This document shows positions 15,914 through 25,400 of a stretch of 64,000 nucleotides of DNA, piece after piece. The stretch is taken from assembly GCF_004340525.1 (NCBI RefSeq), contig NZ_SLWX01000001.1:1-64000 (forward strand), given 5' to 3'. The translations under genes and the position numbers were made by a program. Within the stretch, counting starts at the first letter, position 1. The number at the start of each line of letters is the position of its first letter. The notes below the pieces were generated by a model. That model was not told the origin of the DNA, searched no databases, and saw only the letters and a program-made list of their open reading frames with translations. This stretch comes from Chromatocurvus halotolerans. Its GTDB lineage: Bacteria; Pseudomonadota; Gammaproteobacteria; Pseudomonadales; Halieaceae.

Positions 15914-17771
15914 TGTGGCTGGGATGCTCCTCACTGTAGTGCAGCGTGTTATGTGCCTCGACCCATTCGGTCTCGTCAACGTTGTTGCCCCCGGTATTCA
16001 GATTGCGCATGTACTGCGGGAACTTGCTGGACGCGACCTCCACGCGAATCCGGTGGCCGGCCTTGAAGACGTGGCTGGTGGACATGGCCGTGGGCTGCAG
16101 CCGGTACACTTCCCCGGACTGCATGAACACCTCGCGATCAAAGCCCTCGCGATAGCGCGCGCGCAGGATCGTGTCGTCCACGTTGTAGGCCGTGCCATCC
16201 GGGTGCACGTCGACCAGTTTGACCGTGAAGTCGGTATCCCGCGCATCAGAGGAGACGTACAGGGTCGCTCTGATACTGCCGGTCACCTCAGTGTCCTCCT
16301 CGAGAACGTAGCCGGTAAAGACCAGCACGTCGGCACGCGCCTCGATGCCGCGCTGATCGTACACACCACCCGGGGTCAGACCACCGTTGCAGCACACCCC
16401 GCCGCCGAGTGAGGGCACCGGGTTCATCGGGTCGTAGGTATAGGTGTCCGACGAGGCCACCGTCGGTGGCGTTCTGGAAAGGCCACCGTCACCGAACACG
16501 CTCGCGGCGTTACCGTTACTGCGCAGGTAATAGTCCACAGGCTCGGCGGCGGCAGGCGGCCAGCTATCCGCGCTGCCCCAGGCATTGGCGCCCATCGTGT
16601 AGTACTGCACACGGGGAGTGTTCTCGGCAAAGCCGTTATCGCTGCCCTTAAGGTAATGGTCGAAGAAACCATAGACCTGCTCCCAGAGCGGGAAGTGGGC
16701 GCGCCCCATGTTCATCTCGCCGACGATCAGGTCCTCGTGCTCGGGAATGCGATAGAAGCCGCAGTGCAGGGTTGGTGCCACGAGTGCGAACTGTCCGTCA
16801 CGCACCGCGGGGTCGCTCGCGTTTTTGCGCACATGATTGAACAAGGCCAGGTTAGGTCCCTGGGAGACGTCAAACCAGCTGTTCATCCAGAATGCCGGCA
16901 CGCCGAAATCCGCATCGTCATGGTACAGCCCACCCTCATACCACTCAGGATCATCCGGTTTGCGCATCAGCAGGTCACGCCAGGGTCCGGTGTTGGCACC
17001 CGCCTCCTCCAGCCAGTTGCTGGCGGGCAGTGTGGAAACCACCTTCTTCCAGTCAACCTCGGGCATGCTGGCCGCCAGGCTGTACATGCTGCGCAGGCGC
17101 TGCAGCTGTTCCTGATCCAGCCCCTCGGGGAAGCGCGGCCGCATGTCCTGCTGCACACTGCGCAGCCAGATCGTAAACAGGGTCTGGTGCACGCCGCCCT
17201 TGTACCAGTTGCCCTGCTCGTGGAATTCGCCAACGCGTCCGATGCCGGCACCGGATGCCATGGGTACCATCGCCTTGTGAGCGGGGTGGTCCTCTGCCGC
17301 CAGGGCGAGCTGCCACTCGGCGCTGGATGAACAGCCGAACGTCCCCACGCTGCCATCGGACCATTCCTGCCCGGCGATCCAGTCCAGTGAGTCCCAGCCG
17401 TCCGAGCGCGGATTTCCCAGCAGCGCCCACTCGCCTTCGGAGTAAAAGCGTCCACGCTCGTTCTGCACGACAAATGCATAGCCGCGATTGACGGCCTCCA
17501 GCGCCCAGCCAAGCTGGGTTCCCTCCAGCCTGTTGAAATCGTAGGGTGTCTTGATGAAGATAGTGGGGACCGGCCCCTCGCGATCCTTTGGCAGATAGAC
17601 GTCCGTTGCCAGACGCACGCCATCGCGCATGGGCACCATGACCATGGTGTCGTCATCGGCAAGGTCCTTGAACTTCGCCTCATCCGCATCATCGGCTGCA
17701 CGGGTTTGCAGTACAGCGGTTGAAGCCAGCAGAAGGAGCAGGCAGAGGGGTCGATACACAGCGTTGATCAT
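15870..17771 (-). CDS. Secreted CocE/NonD-family hydrolase (X-Pro dipeptidyl-peptidase type)
   Basis: A 633-residue serine hydrolase with a signal peptide (PLCLLLLLASTAVLQTRA). It shows the S15 alpha/beta-hydrolase domain (VPMRDGVRLATDVYLP, then nucleophile region GCSSSAEW with Ser148 in G-x-S) and the C-terminal jelly-roll domain (about 480-620; GSIRATLYVSSDARDTDFTV, AGHRIRVEVASSKFP). Members cleave esters or amides such as cocaine, glutaryl-7-ACA or X-Pro peptides, so substrate cannot be assigned. ATG 17771 (MINAVYRPL) is preferred to 17801 because it fits the signal peptide. It lies between two alkylation-repair genes and is oriented opposite to both. Confidence 0.87.
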   Translation of the reverse strand: MINAVYRPLCLLLLLASTAVLQTRAADDADEAKFKDLADDDTMVMVPMRDGVRLATDVYLPKDREGPVPTIFIKTPYDFNRLEGTQLGWALEAVNRGYAFVVQNERGRFYSEGEWALLGNPRSDGWDSLDWIAGQEWSDGSVGTFGCSSSAEWQLALAAEDHPAHKAMVPMASGAGIGRVGEFHEQGNWYKGGVHQTLFTIWLRSVQQDMRPRFPEGLDQEQLQRLRSMYSLAASMPEVDWKKVVSTLPASNWLEEAGANTGPWRDLLMRKPDDPEWYEGGLYHDDADFGVPAFWMNSWFDVSQGPNLALFNHVRKNASDPAVRDGQFALVAPTLHCGFYRIPEHEDLIVGEMNMGRAHFPLWEQVYGFFDHYLKGSDNGFAENTPRVQYYTMGANAWGSADSWPPAAAEPVDYYLRSNGNAASVFGDGGLSRTPPTVASSDTYTYDPMNPVPSLGGGVCCNGGLTPGGVYDQRGIEARADVLVFTGYVLEEDTEVTGSIRATLYVSSDARDTDFTVKLVDVHPDGTAYNVDDTILRARYREGFDREVFMQSGEVYRLQPTAMSTSHVFKAGHRIRVEVASSKFPQYMRNLNTGGNNVDETEWVEAHNTLHYSEEHPSHITLPVMPAAPTPSR

Positions 17772-17902
17772 GGGTGTCTGTCCAGAACGAGAGAACCGCA
17801 AGAATAGAGTCCCGACGCGCCCGGGTCAAAAACCGCATCGCAACGTGGGCGCTGGCGGGACACTCCGTCATACTCTGGCATTTGACAGACCGATTGCCGA
17901 AC

Positions 17903-18511
17903 ATGGATCTTTTCAGCGACAGTTACCGCCATCTGGGGAACCTGCTGCCATGCGATGGCACCGTGCATTACCACGGCGCCGTGATGGCGCCACAGACCGC
18001 AGACCGCTATTTTGATGCGCTGTTTCGCGACATCGCCTGGGAGCACGACCAGGCGGTGATGTTCGGTGAGCGCATTGTCACGGCACGCAAGGTGGCCTGG
18101 TACGCGGAAACACCACTGAGTTACACCTACTCCCGCATTACCCGCACGGCCCTGCCCTGGACTGCGCCACTGCGATCCCTCCTTGCAATCGTCGAGCGCC
18201 ACACGGGAGAGTCCTTCAACGCCTGCCTGCTCAATCTGTACCACTCCGGCAGCGAGGGCATGGGCTGGCACAGCGACGACGAGCGCGACCTGGTGCGCGG
18301 CGGTGCTATCGCCTCGGTCAGCCTTGGTGCCAGGCGCAAGTTTGCCTTCAAGCACCGGCAGAGCAAGGAGACGGTCTCACTGGAGCTCGAGCACGGCAGC
18401 CTGCTGGTCATGCGCGGTGAGACACAACGCTATTGGCTGCACCGACTGCCGCCCACGAAAAAGGTTGCCACGCCGAGGGTCAATCTGACATTCCGGCAGA
18501 TGGCGATGTAG
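17903..18511 (+). CDS. alkB: 2-oxoglutarate-dependent DNA dealkylase AlkB
   Basis: A 202-residue Fe(II)/2OG dioxygenase that removes 1-methyladenine and 3-methylcytosine lesions. The iron triad is H123-x-D125 (GWHSDDE) and H180 (WLHRLPP); R192 and R198 (TPRVNLTFR) match the 2OG and catalytic arginines. The nucleotide-lid region CLLNLYHSGSEGMGW is typical. ATG 17903 is supported by homology; the frame extends upstream but into the promoter region of the divergent hydrolase. It stops 4 bases from the convergent DUF4156 gene. Confidence 0.93.
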   Translation: MDLFSDSYRHLGNLLPCDGTVHYHGAVMAPQTADRYFDALFRDIAWEHDQAVMFGERIVTARKVAWYAETPLSYTYSRITRTALPWTAPLRSLLAIVERHTGESFNACLLNLYHSGSEGMGWHSDDERDLVRGGAIASVSLGARRKFAFKHRQSKETVSLELEHGSLLVMRGETQRYWLHRLPPTKKVATPRVNLTFRQMAM

Positions 18512-18515
18512 TGTC

Positions 18516-18845
18516 TCAGAACTGCCGCTCACAAAGGTACGCGCGGTAGCGACCCTCCCCGTCTTCTGCCCGGTCCCGCACCAGGGTATCCGCACCCAGC
18601 CCCAGGGCCTGCTTCCTTGCCAGGTCGTCGAGCTCGGTCTGTACCTTCTCCGCGTTACGCGCGACACCCGCCACCTTCCACTTCACCTGGGTGGTGACAT
18701 TTCCCAGCTGCCTGCAGCTCGCAACCCTGCTCTCCTCGACAATATCCACCGCCCTGGCCTCCTCCGGTATCTTTACCCAGGTACAACCCACCACAAGCGA
18801 GGTGATAAACAGTGCATTAACGGAAAGGACGAAACGACAAAACAT
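18516..18845 (-). CDS. DUF4156 lipoprotein
   Basis: A 109-residue lipoprotein with a signal peptide ending in lipobox VVGC (Cys21). The mature part carries family features: EEARAVDIV, CRQLGNVTTQV, a central helix (NAEKVQTELDDLARKQALGLGADTL) and a C-terminal YLCERQF. The paired cysteines (one in RVASCRQ, one in YLCE) may form a disulfide. These proteins belong to the RcsF-like fold group, but specific function is unknown. Likely at the inner leaflet of the outer membrane. Confidence 0.8.
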   Translation of the reverse strand: MFCRFVLSVNALFITSLVVGCTWVKIPEEARAVDIVEESRVASCRQLGNVTTQVKWKVAGVARNAEKVQTELDDLARKQALGLGADTLVRDRAEDGEGRYRAYLCERQF

Positions 18846-18986
18846 AACGCATTCTCAACATCAGGAACCCAGCCTGCCAGCTTACTGGCAAACACCGAGG
18901 TACTGGAAGACAATGCGCTGTAGTGTTTGACACTGTTTTTGCACAGACGGCATGCATCCCCCGGCCCACCAGAGAAGCGACCCGCC

Positions 18987-20873
18987 ATGACCACACCGCA
19001 GATCCTGATCGTCGCCATTCTGCTGACTACCGTGGGCATGTTCCTGTGGGGCAGGTGGCGTCACGATATGGTTGCCCTGGGATCGCTGCTGGCCTGCGTC
19101 ATCACCGGATTGGTGGACCCCTCAGTGGCCTTCACCGGTTTCGGCCATCCCGCGGTGGTCACCGTCGCCTGCGTACTGGTCCTGAGTCGCGGCCTGCAGA
19201 CCTCTGGCGCTGTAGACGCTCTCGCTCGCGTCGCGCTACCCGGCGATGCCGGACCACTTCCCAGCCTGGCTGCCATTGTGGCGCTTGGCGCAGTGCTGTC
19301 CGGATTCATGAATAATGTGGGTGCCATGGCACTGCTAATGCCCGTCGCGCTGCAGATCGCCAGGCAGCACGAACTGCCGCCGGGAAAGGTCCTGATGCCG
19401 CTGGCGTTTGGCACCATTCTAGGGGGCATGACCACCATGATCGGCACACCACCCAACCTGATTGTGTCCGGTTTTCGCGCCGAGTCCGGCGCCGGCAGTT
19501 TCGGCATGTTTGACTTCACGCCCGTGGGGCTCACCGTTGCCGTTATCGGTACGCTGTTCGTGGTATTGCTCGGACGCAAGCTGGTTCCCGCCAGAGAACA
19601 GCACGCCGCACAGGATTTCGCCACCGGCGCCTACCTGACCGAAGCCCGGGTCCAGGAGGATGGCAAGGCTTCCGGCATGACGCTGAGGGAGGTCGAATCT
19701 AAGCTGGATGAGGATGGTGCACAGATTGTCGGACTGGTGCGCAACGATGTACGGCTTGTGGCCCCGCATCCCGGCCGGGAACTGCTCGGCGGCGATATTC
19801 TCATTATGGAGGCCGATGTCGAGGCTCTCGCCGACCTGTTGTCGAAGCTCGGGCTGGAGCTCGAAGCCACCGCAACGCGTGACGGCGCAGATGACGACGC
19901 GAGTGGCGAAGCCGGGAATGACAGTCAGACGGAACATGCAGCAGCGGTAAATGACACTGCTGTCAGCGAGGACGCATCGGAAGACGCTGACGCCAGCGAG
20001 AAGAAACGCGGAAGAGAAGAACTCGTCCTCGGCGAAATTGCGGTGATGCCCCTGTCCCCGCTTGCCGGACGGTCGGCCGCCGACCTGCAGCTCGCGGCTC
20101 GCTACAACCTCAGTCTCCTGGCAGTATCTCGGGAAGGCGCCAGTTCGCGCAAGCGACTCCGCCATATGGCGCTGCGTCCGGGCGATCTGCTGTTGATGCA
20201 GGGATCGGCGGAATCCATTGCCGAATTCGCTGCCGACAACGGATGCCTGCCGCTGGCGGAGCGCGAGCTGCGCATTCCGGACAAGCGCAAGGCCTGGATC
20301 GCCGGTCTGGTCATGGCTGGCGCGGTTGTTGGCGCGGCATTCGGGCTGCTGCCCGCAGCGATTTCCTTTGCCATGGGCGTACTCGCCTCCATGGCGCTTA
20401 ACACCGTGCCCCCACGCAATGTCTACAACGCGATCGACTGGCCGGTGATCGTACTGCTGGCCGCGCTGATTCCGGTCGCGGAGGCAATGGCGGCAACGGG
20501 CACGGCAGATCTTGTCGCAACCTTCCTGCTCACCACACTGGCGCAGGGCAATGCGATTGCCGTGCTTACGCTGATTCTGGTCGTGACGATGTTTCTGTCG
20601 GATGTGATGAACAATGCCGCCACTGCCGCCGTGATGTGCCCGATCGCTATCGGTACGGCTTCAGCGCTGGGTGTCAATCCGGATTCCTTCCTCATGGCCG
20701 TGGCGATTGGCGCGTCCTGTGCTTTCCTGACGCCAATAGGTCACCAGAACAACACCCTGATTCTCGGACCGGGCGGCTTCACCTTCAATGACTTCTGGCG
20801 ATTGGGTCTGCCCCTCGAGGCGCTCGTCGTTGTCGTCAGCGTTCCAATGCTGCTGCTGGTATGGCCGCTCTGA
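18987..20873 (+). CDS. SLC13-family permease with two RCK (TrkA-C) domains
   Basis: A 628-residue inner-membrane transporter with the divided layout of SLC13/YfbS-type proteins: about five N-terminal helices (4-180), two cytoplasmic TrkA-C domains (about 220-300 and 345-435), then a second set of helices (445-628). Signature stretches include MNNVGAMALLMPVALQ, TMIGTPPNLIVSG and its mirrored counterpart MNNAATAAVMCPIAIG, which form the substrate and sodium site. Substrate is likely sulfate or a dicarboxylate. The segment between the two RCK domains (about 300-345) is a low-complexity acidic stretch of Asp, Glu, Ala and Ser. ATG 18987 follows agagaag. Sulfatase genes elsewhere in the window make sulfate a reasonable guess. 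Confidence 0.87.
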   Translation: MTTPQILIVAILLTTVGMFLWGRWRHDMVALGSLLACVITGLVDPSVAFTGFGHPAVVTVACVLVLSRGLQTSGAVDALARVALPGDAGPLPSLAAIVALGAVLSGFMNNVGAMALLMPVALQIARQHELPPGKVLMPLAFGTILGGMTTMIGTPPNLIVSGFRAESGAGSFGMFDFTPVGLTVAVIGTLFVVLLGRKLVPAREQHAAQDFATGAYLTEARVQEDGKASGMTLREVESKLDEDGAQIVGLVRNDVRLVAPHPGRELLGGDILIMEADVEALADLLSKLGLELEATATRDGADDDASGEAGNDSQTEHAAAVNDTAVSEDASEDADASEKKRGREELVLGEIAVMPLSPLAGRSAADLQLAARYNLSLLAVSREGASSRKRLRHMALRPGDLLLMQGSAESIAEFAADNGCLPLAERELRIPDKRKAWIAGLVMAGAVVGAAFGLLPAAISFAMGVLASMALNTVPPRNVYNAIDWPVIVLLAALIPVAEAMAATGTADLVATFLLTTLAQGNAIAVLTLILVVTMFLSDVMNNAATAAVMCPIAIGTASALGVNPDSFLMAVAIGASCAFLTPIGHQNNTLILGPGGFTFNDFWRLGLPLEALVVVVSVPMLLLVWPL

Positions 20874-20902
20874 TTGCGACGCAGTACACCGCAACTTGCA
20901 GT

Positions 20903-20938
20903 CTCTGCACCATCCGCCAGCTATGCACCATCCGCCAG
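20903..20938 (+). repeat. Tandem duplication of an 18-base unit at the end of the DUF2007 gene
   Basis: ctctgcaccatccgccag (20903-20920) is followed directly by ctatgcaccatccgccag (20921-20938). The only difference is c versus a at the third base. On the minus strand this difference makes TAG, the stop of the DUF2007 gene, in one copy and GAG in the other. Confidence 0.85.
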
Positions 20939-21151
20939 GTCGCCGCGTTCGTACTCCGCAATAACAGCTCTGGCGCTGTCCTCATCGCGGTCTTCGACGG
21001 ACAGGGTGGCGGAATCGAGAGCCGCCAGCTCGCCGATTCCACCCTGAAGGTAGTGGCCGCCGACGAAGGCCTCAACGCCACGGGACTGCAGGAGGCCGGC
21101 GAGGATGTGTGCCTCGACGATATCCTGCGCCCGATAGATGACTTTCATCAA
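20921..21151 (-). CDS. DUF2007-family protein
   Basis: A 76-residue protein with the DUF2007 pattern: VIYRAQDIVEAHILAGLLQSRGVEAFV, then LATL-type strand LDSATLSVEDRDEDSARAVIAEYE. The fold is a small alpha/beta domain found alone or attached to zinc ribbons; it is sometimes called a putative signal-transducing protein, but its role is unknown. The start has two consecutive ATG codons, so residue 1 is uncertain by one. Its stop codon lies in one copy of an 18-base tandem duplication. It converges with the SLC13 gene, 47 bases apart. Confidence 0.8.
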   Translation of the reverse strand: MMKVIYRAQDIVEAHILAGLLQSRGVEAFVGGHYLQGGIGELAALDSATLSVEDRDEDSARAVIAEYERGDLADGA

Positions 21152-21173
21152 TGAAAGCCCGGCTGCACGCTGT

Positions 21174-22313
21174 TCAGGAAGCCGGCGTCAGCTTGAGCAG
21201 TCGGCCCTGGCTGCTGCCGCGCTCATCTTCTAGCACCCAGATGGCTCCGTCGGGACCCTCGGTGACCTTGCGGATGCGCGCGCCCATGTCGTAGCGCTCT
21301 ACTTCGCGGGCACTCTCGCCATCAAGCTCGATGCGCACGATGGCCTGCCCGGAAAGGCCCGCCGCAAAGGCATTCCCCTGCCAGTCGGCAAACATGTCGC
21401 CACCGTACACCATGAGGTCACCCGGTGAGATCACCGGCGTCCAGGTGATCGCGGGCGCGTAGAATTCCGGTCGCGTTTCGTGGTTTGGTATCTCCCGACC
21501 GTCGTAATGCTTGCCATTGGAGACAACCGGATAGCCGTAATTCTCACCGCGCTCGATCAAATTGAGCTCATCACCGCCGGCGGGACCCATCTCGATGCCC
21601 CAGAGCTGACCCTCGGTGTCAAAGGCGATGCCGAGCGGATTGCGATGACCGAGAGACCAGATCTGGTCATACACACCATTACCGTCGACAAACGCATTAT
21701 CGTCGCGATAGTTGACGAACGGGTTGTCGTCGGGAACCGAGCCGTCATCCTGCAGACGCAATATCTTGCCCAGGTTGGACTGCATGTCCTGCGCCGGCGT
21801 AAATTTTTGCCGATCACCGGAAGAGATCCAGAGATAGCCCTCGTCGTCAAACAGCAGCCGGTGCGAGTAGTGACCGCGACCGAGCACCTTCGGATACTGG
21901 CGCCAGATGACCTCCATATTCTCGAACTGCGGACTGCGACCGCCTTCGACGAGCCTGCCGCGGGCGACGGCTGCGCCGCGGACGCCGCCATCACCGGATT
22001 CCGCGTAACTGATATAAATCATGCCGTTATCGGCAAAATCCGGATGCAGCGCCACATCACCCAGGCCACCCTGGCCGCCGTAGTCCACGTCGGGCAGGCC
22101 GACCACCGGAGGATGCTTGTCACCGTCCTGCGTGACGATGATCAGGTTGCCTTTCTTTTCCGTAACCAGCATGCGCCCGTCGGGCATGAAGGCCATCGAC
22201 CAGGGCTCATCGAAACTCGTGATTTCCTCGATCGCGAACGGCAGGTCGCTCTGGGCCGACACTGTCGCGGCAAGGAACATTCCCAGCATGGGGGCGAAAG
22301 CCTGTCTGATCAT
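21174..22313 (-). CDS. Soluble PQQ-type aldose sugar dehydrogenase
   Basis: A 379-residue periplasmic protein of the soluble glucose/sorbosone dehydrogenase beta-propeller family (E. coli YliI/Asd type). It has a signal peptide (MIRQAFAPMLGMFLAATVSA) and conserved blocks LDEPWSMAF-like (FDEPWSMAFMPDGRMLVTEK), GLGDVALHPDF, GHYSHRLLFDDEGYLWISSGDR, SLGHRNPLGIAFD and GENYGYPVVSNGKHYDG. It should oxidise aldose sugars with PQQ and feed electrons to the respiratory chain. ATG 22313 has a good agaggtg ribosome site 5 bases ahead. PQQ synthesis genes are not present here, so the cofactor must come from elsewhere in the genome or the environment. Confidence 0.88.
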   Translation of the reverse strand: MIRQAFAPMLGMFLAATVSAQSDLPFAIEEITSFDEPWSMAFMPDGRMLVTEKKGNLIIVTQDGDKHPPVVGLPDVDYGGQGGLGDVALHPDFADNGMIYISYAESGDGGVRGAAVARGRLVEGGRSPQFENMEVIWRQYPKVLGRGHYSHRLLFDDEGYLWISSGDRQKFTPAQDMQSNLGKILRLQDDGSVPDDNPFVNYRDDNAFVDGNGVYDQIWSLGHRNPLGIAFDTEGQLWGIEMGPAGGDELNLIERGENYGYPVVSNGKHYDGREIPNHETRPEFYAPAITWTPVISPGDLMVYGGDMFADWQGNAFAAGLSGQAIVRIELDGESAREVERYDMGARIRKVTEGPDGAIWVLEDERGSSQGRLLKLTPAS

Positions 22314-22438
22314 GCAACACCTCTTGCGTGGTTGATGAATGGACGTCGAGTATATCAGGAACCGTTGCGTGAAACTTCCCGGGACACATATCGCAATCTG
22401 GCGCCGCCACCTGGACTGCGCCGATGGCAAAACGCCCG

Positions 22439-25400
22439 TCAGCGCTTCTCGCGATTCAACCAGGGGGCCGGGGCTACCCAGCTCTCAATCCACGGAATCA
22501 CACGCGCTGCCGGCATGGGACGGGCGATGCCGTAGCCCTGAGCGGCATCGCAGCCAAGGTCAAGCAGACACTCACCGTGCGCGATAGTTTCAACCCCCTC
22601 GGCGATAACCTCCCGGTCGAATACCTGCGCCAGGCTGAGAATGCCGCGCAGGATCGCCATGTCATCTGCATCACTCAGCATATCGCGCACGAAGCTCTGA
22701 TCAATCTTCAGTGTATTGGCCGGCAGCCTTTTCAGGTAAGTCAACGAGGAATAGCCCACTCCGAAATCATCCAGCGCAAAGCGCACACCCAGTTCGCGAC
22801 ACTGGCGGATCAGGCCGATCACAGAACCGATATCATCGAGCGCACTGCTCTCGAGAATTTCGATTTCCAGTAGCTCGCCTGCACCGGCCGGCCATTGCGC
22901 CAGCCGACTTTTCAATATATCGAAAAACTGGCCCTGCTGCAGCGTCATGGCGCTGAGATTGATGCTGACGCACAGCGCGTGTCCGCCATCCGCCTGCCAG
23001 CGATGGGTCTGCATGAGTGCCTCACCGAGGACCCAGGCATCCAGGGCGGTGGACAGCGGATGATTCTGGATGACCGTGAGAAACTCCGCGGGCCGCAGCA
23101 GGCCCCGCTCAGGATGCTGCCACCGTACCAGCGCCTCAAGACCCATGATCCTGCCCGTGCGCATGTTCACCTTCGGCTGGTAGTACAGCACGAACTCCTC
23201 GTTCTCCAGCGCTTTTTCAATGCGGGCAATGCGCTCATGGTGGCCGACAATGGCCTCATGGTGTTTGGTATCGAACAGCATGTAGCGGTTCTTGCCCGAC
23301 AGCTTGGCCTGGTACATGGCCTGATCAGCCTGGCGCAACAGCTGATCGGCATCCTGAGGGTCATTCTGGGGATACAGCGTTACCCCCAGGCTTGCCGAGA
23401 CATGCAGAGAGTGCGATTCGAGATCAACCGGCATTGCCGCCGAGTGCAGCATCCGCCGCAACGCCGTGTGCAGGGCCGTGTCCGTATCCACGCTCGAAAG
23501 AACGGCGACAAACTCGTCGCCTCCCAGCCGTGCCAATGTGTCTTCAGAGCGCAATGTCTCCTTCATGTTTCGGGCAACCTTCGCCAGAAGCCGATCACCA
23601 ACATCGTGTCCATACTGATCGTTGATCGCCTTGAAGCCGTCCAGATCGAGATAGGCAATGGCGATCCGGGAATCACGCCTTCGGGATCTGGCCATGGCCT
23701 GCTTGAGCTCGCGGGCGAGCAGTATCCGGTTGGGCAACTGGGTCACGACGTCGTAATGCGCGATACGCTCCAACTGCTCCTGATGGTGCATCTGATCGGT
23801 GATATCCGTGGCTAGAGCCACGTAGTGCAGCACTTTCCCGCGCCGGTCGCGAACACGGCTGATGGTCAGGTTGGTGGCGAACAGTTCACCGTTCTTTTTG
23901 CGATGCCAGACCTCGCCGCTCCAGTGACCAACATCGAGAAGCCGCTGCCAGAGGTGACGGTAGAATCCCCTGGGATGACGACCGGACCTCAGCAACCGTG
24001 GGTTCGAACCAATCAGCTCCTCACGCGAATAGCCGCTCATCGCGCATAAGGCATCATTTACCTGAATAGTCGTCCCATCAGGGTCGGTAATGGAAATGCC
24101 TTCATTGGCGTGGGTGAAAACCGTGGCCAGCTGCTCCAGCTCCATATTCGCCCGAGTGAGTTCATCCGTGCGCTGTTTGAGGGCTCGCTCCGCAGACTTG
24201 CGGGCGCTGATATCGCGCACCGTGCCCTGTACCACCGTCTCGCCAGACCACTCGGCACGGTTGAGCAGCACGCTGCAATCAAGCAGATAACCGTCCCGAT
24301 GGCGGTGCTGCCATTCAAAGAAATGGGTTCCGTTCTGCAGGGCAATTTTCAGATGCGCCGCCGCGGCTTCAACCGAGTTGCGTCCGTCAGGCTGGGTTGG
24401 CGGTGACAGCCTGCCGATACTGAATTCCTCAAGCAGGTCATGGTCGTCGTAGCCGAACAGCTGCCGCGTCGCCGCATTGCAGGTCACCAGCTTCCAGTGC
24501 GGCGGCTGAACAATAATCAGCGCGTCCCGGGAGTTGTCAAACAGCCGTCGGTAGCGCTGATCACTCTCACGCAGCGCCTCTTCAGCAAGCTTGCGCTCCG
24601 TGATATCCAGCGCAATCTCCATGCGGACGAAGCGGCCATCTTCCCAGGGGATGGCCTGGTCGGAAATGTGAAACCAGCGCTGCAGTGCCGGGTTGTAGTG
24701 CTCCCACGTCACTGGCTTGCCGGGTCTGCCATGCGCGTCAAGCAGCAGAGGGTTGGTACAGAAATCACAGGGGCCGTCGGTCTTGCCCTGAATGACACGC
24801 CAGCAGGTCTTGCCAACCACATCCCCCAGCAGCTCACGAAAGTAACGATTGACAAACAATACCTCGTGAGTATCGATATCAGCGACGTAGACAGCTGCCT
24901 GCGTGCCGTCGAGCATGTTCAGAAACCGCTGATTGACCAGCGTGAGGTAATCCCGCGTCTGGCCCAGCTCATCAACCGTCTGCTTGCGCTGCTCGATGCT
25001 GACCAGCAGATGGGTAAACAGCACCAGAAGATCGTACTCACCCGCGGTAAATTGCCGTTCATGTCTGACAGAGTCGAAGCCGACAAAGCCGAGACAATCC
25101 TCACCATTCATCAATGGCGCCGTGAGCAGACTTTTGATGCCCTGCGGCTCCAGGATATCGCGTAGCCGGCCTGGCGCCAGCTGCTCGACATCGGATACCA
25201 GCAGAGGCTTGCCAGCCCTGTGTGCATCCGACCAGTCCGAGAGATCCCCGATGGGAACCGTCAGCAGCTGGTCGATGACAGGCTCAATACCGTGCGCGCA
25301 CCATTCATGGGTATTAGAGCCGGTATTCCGGTCGAAATCGTATTTGAAAACATAGGCCCTGTCGGCCTCGAAGAACGACGCCATTCTGCCCAGGGCCTGC

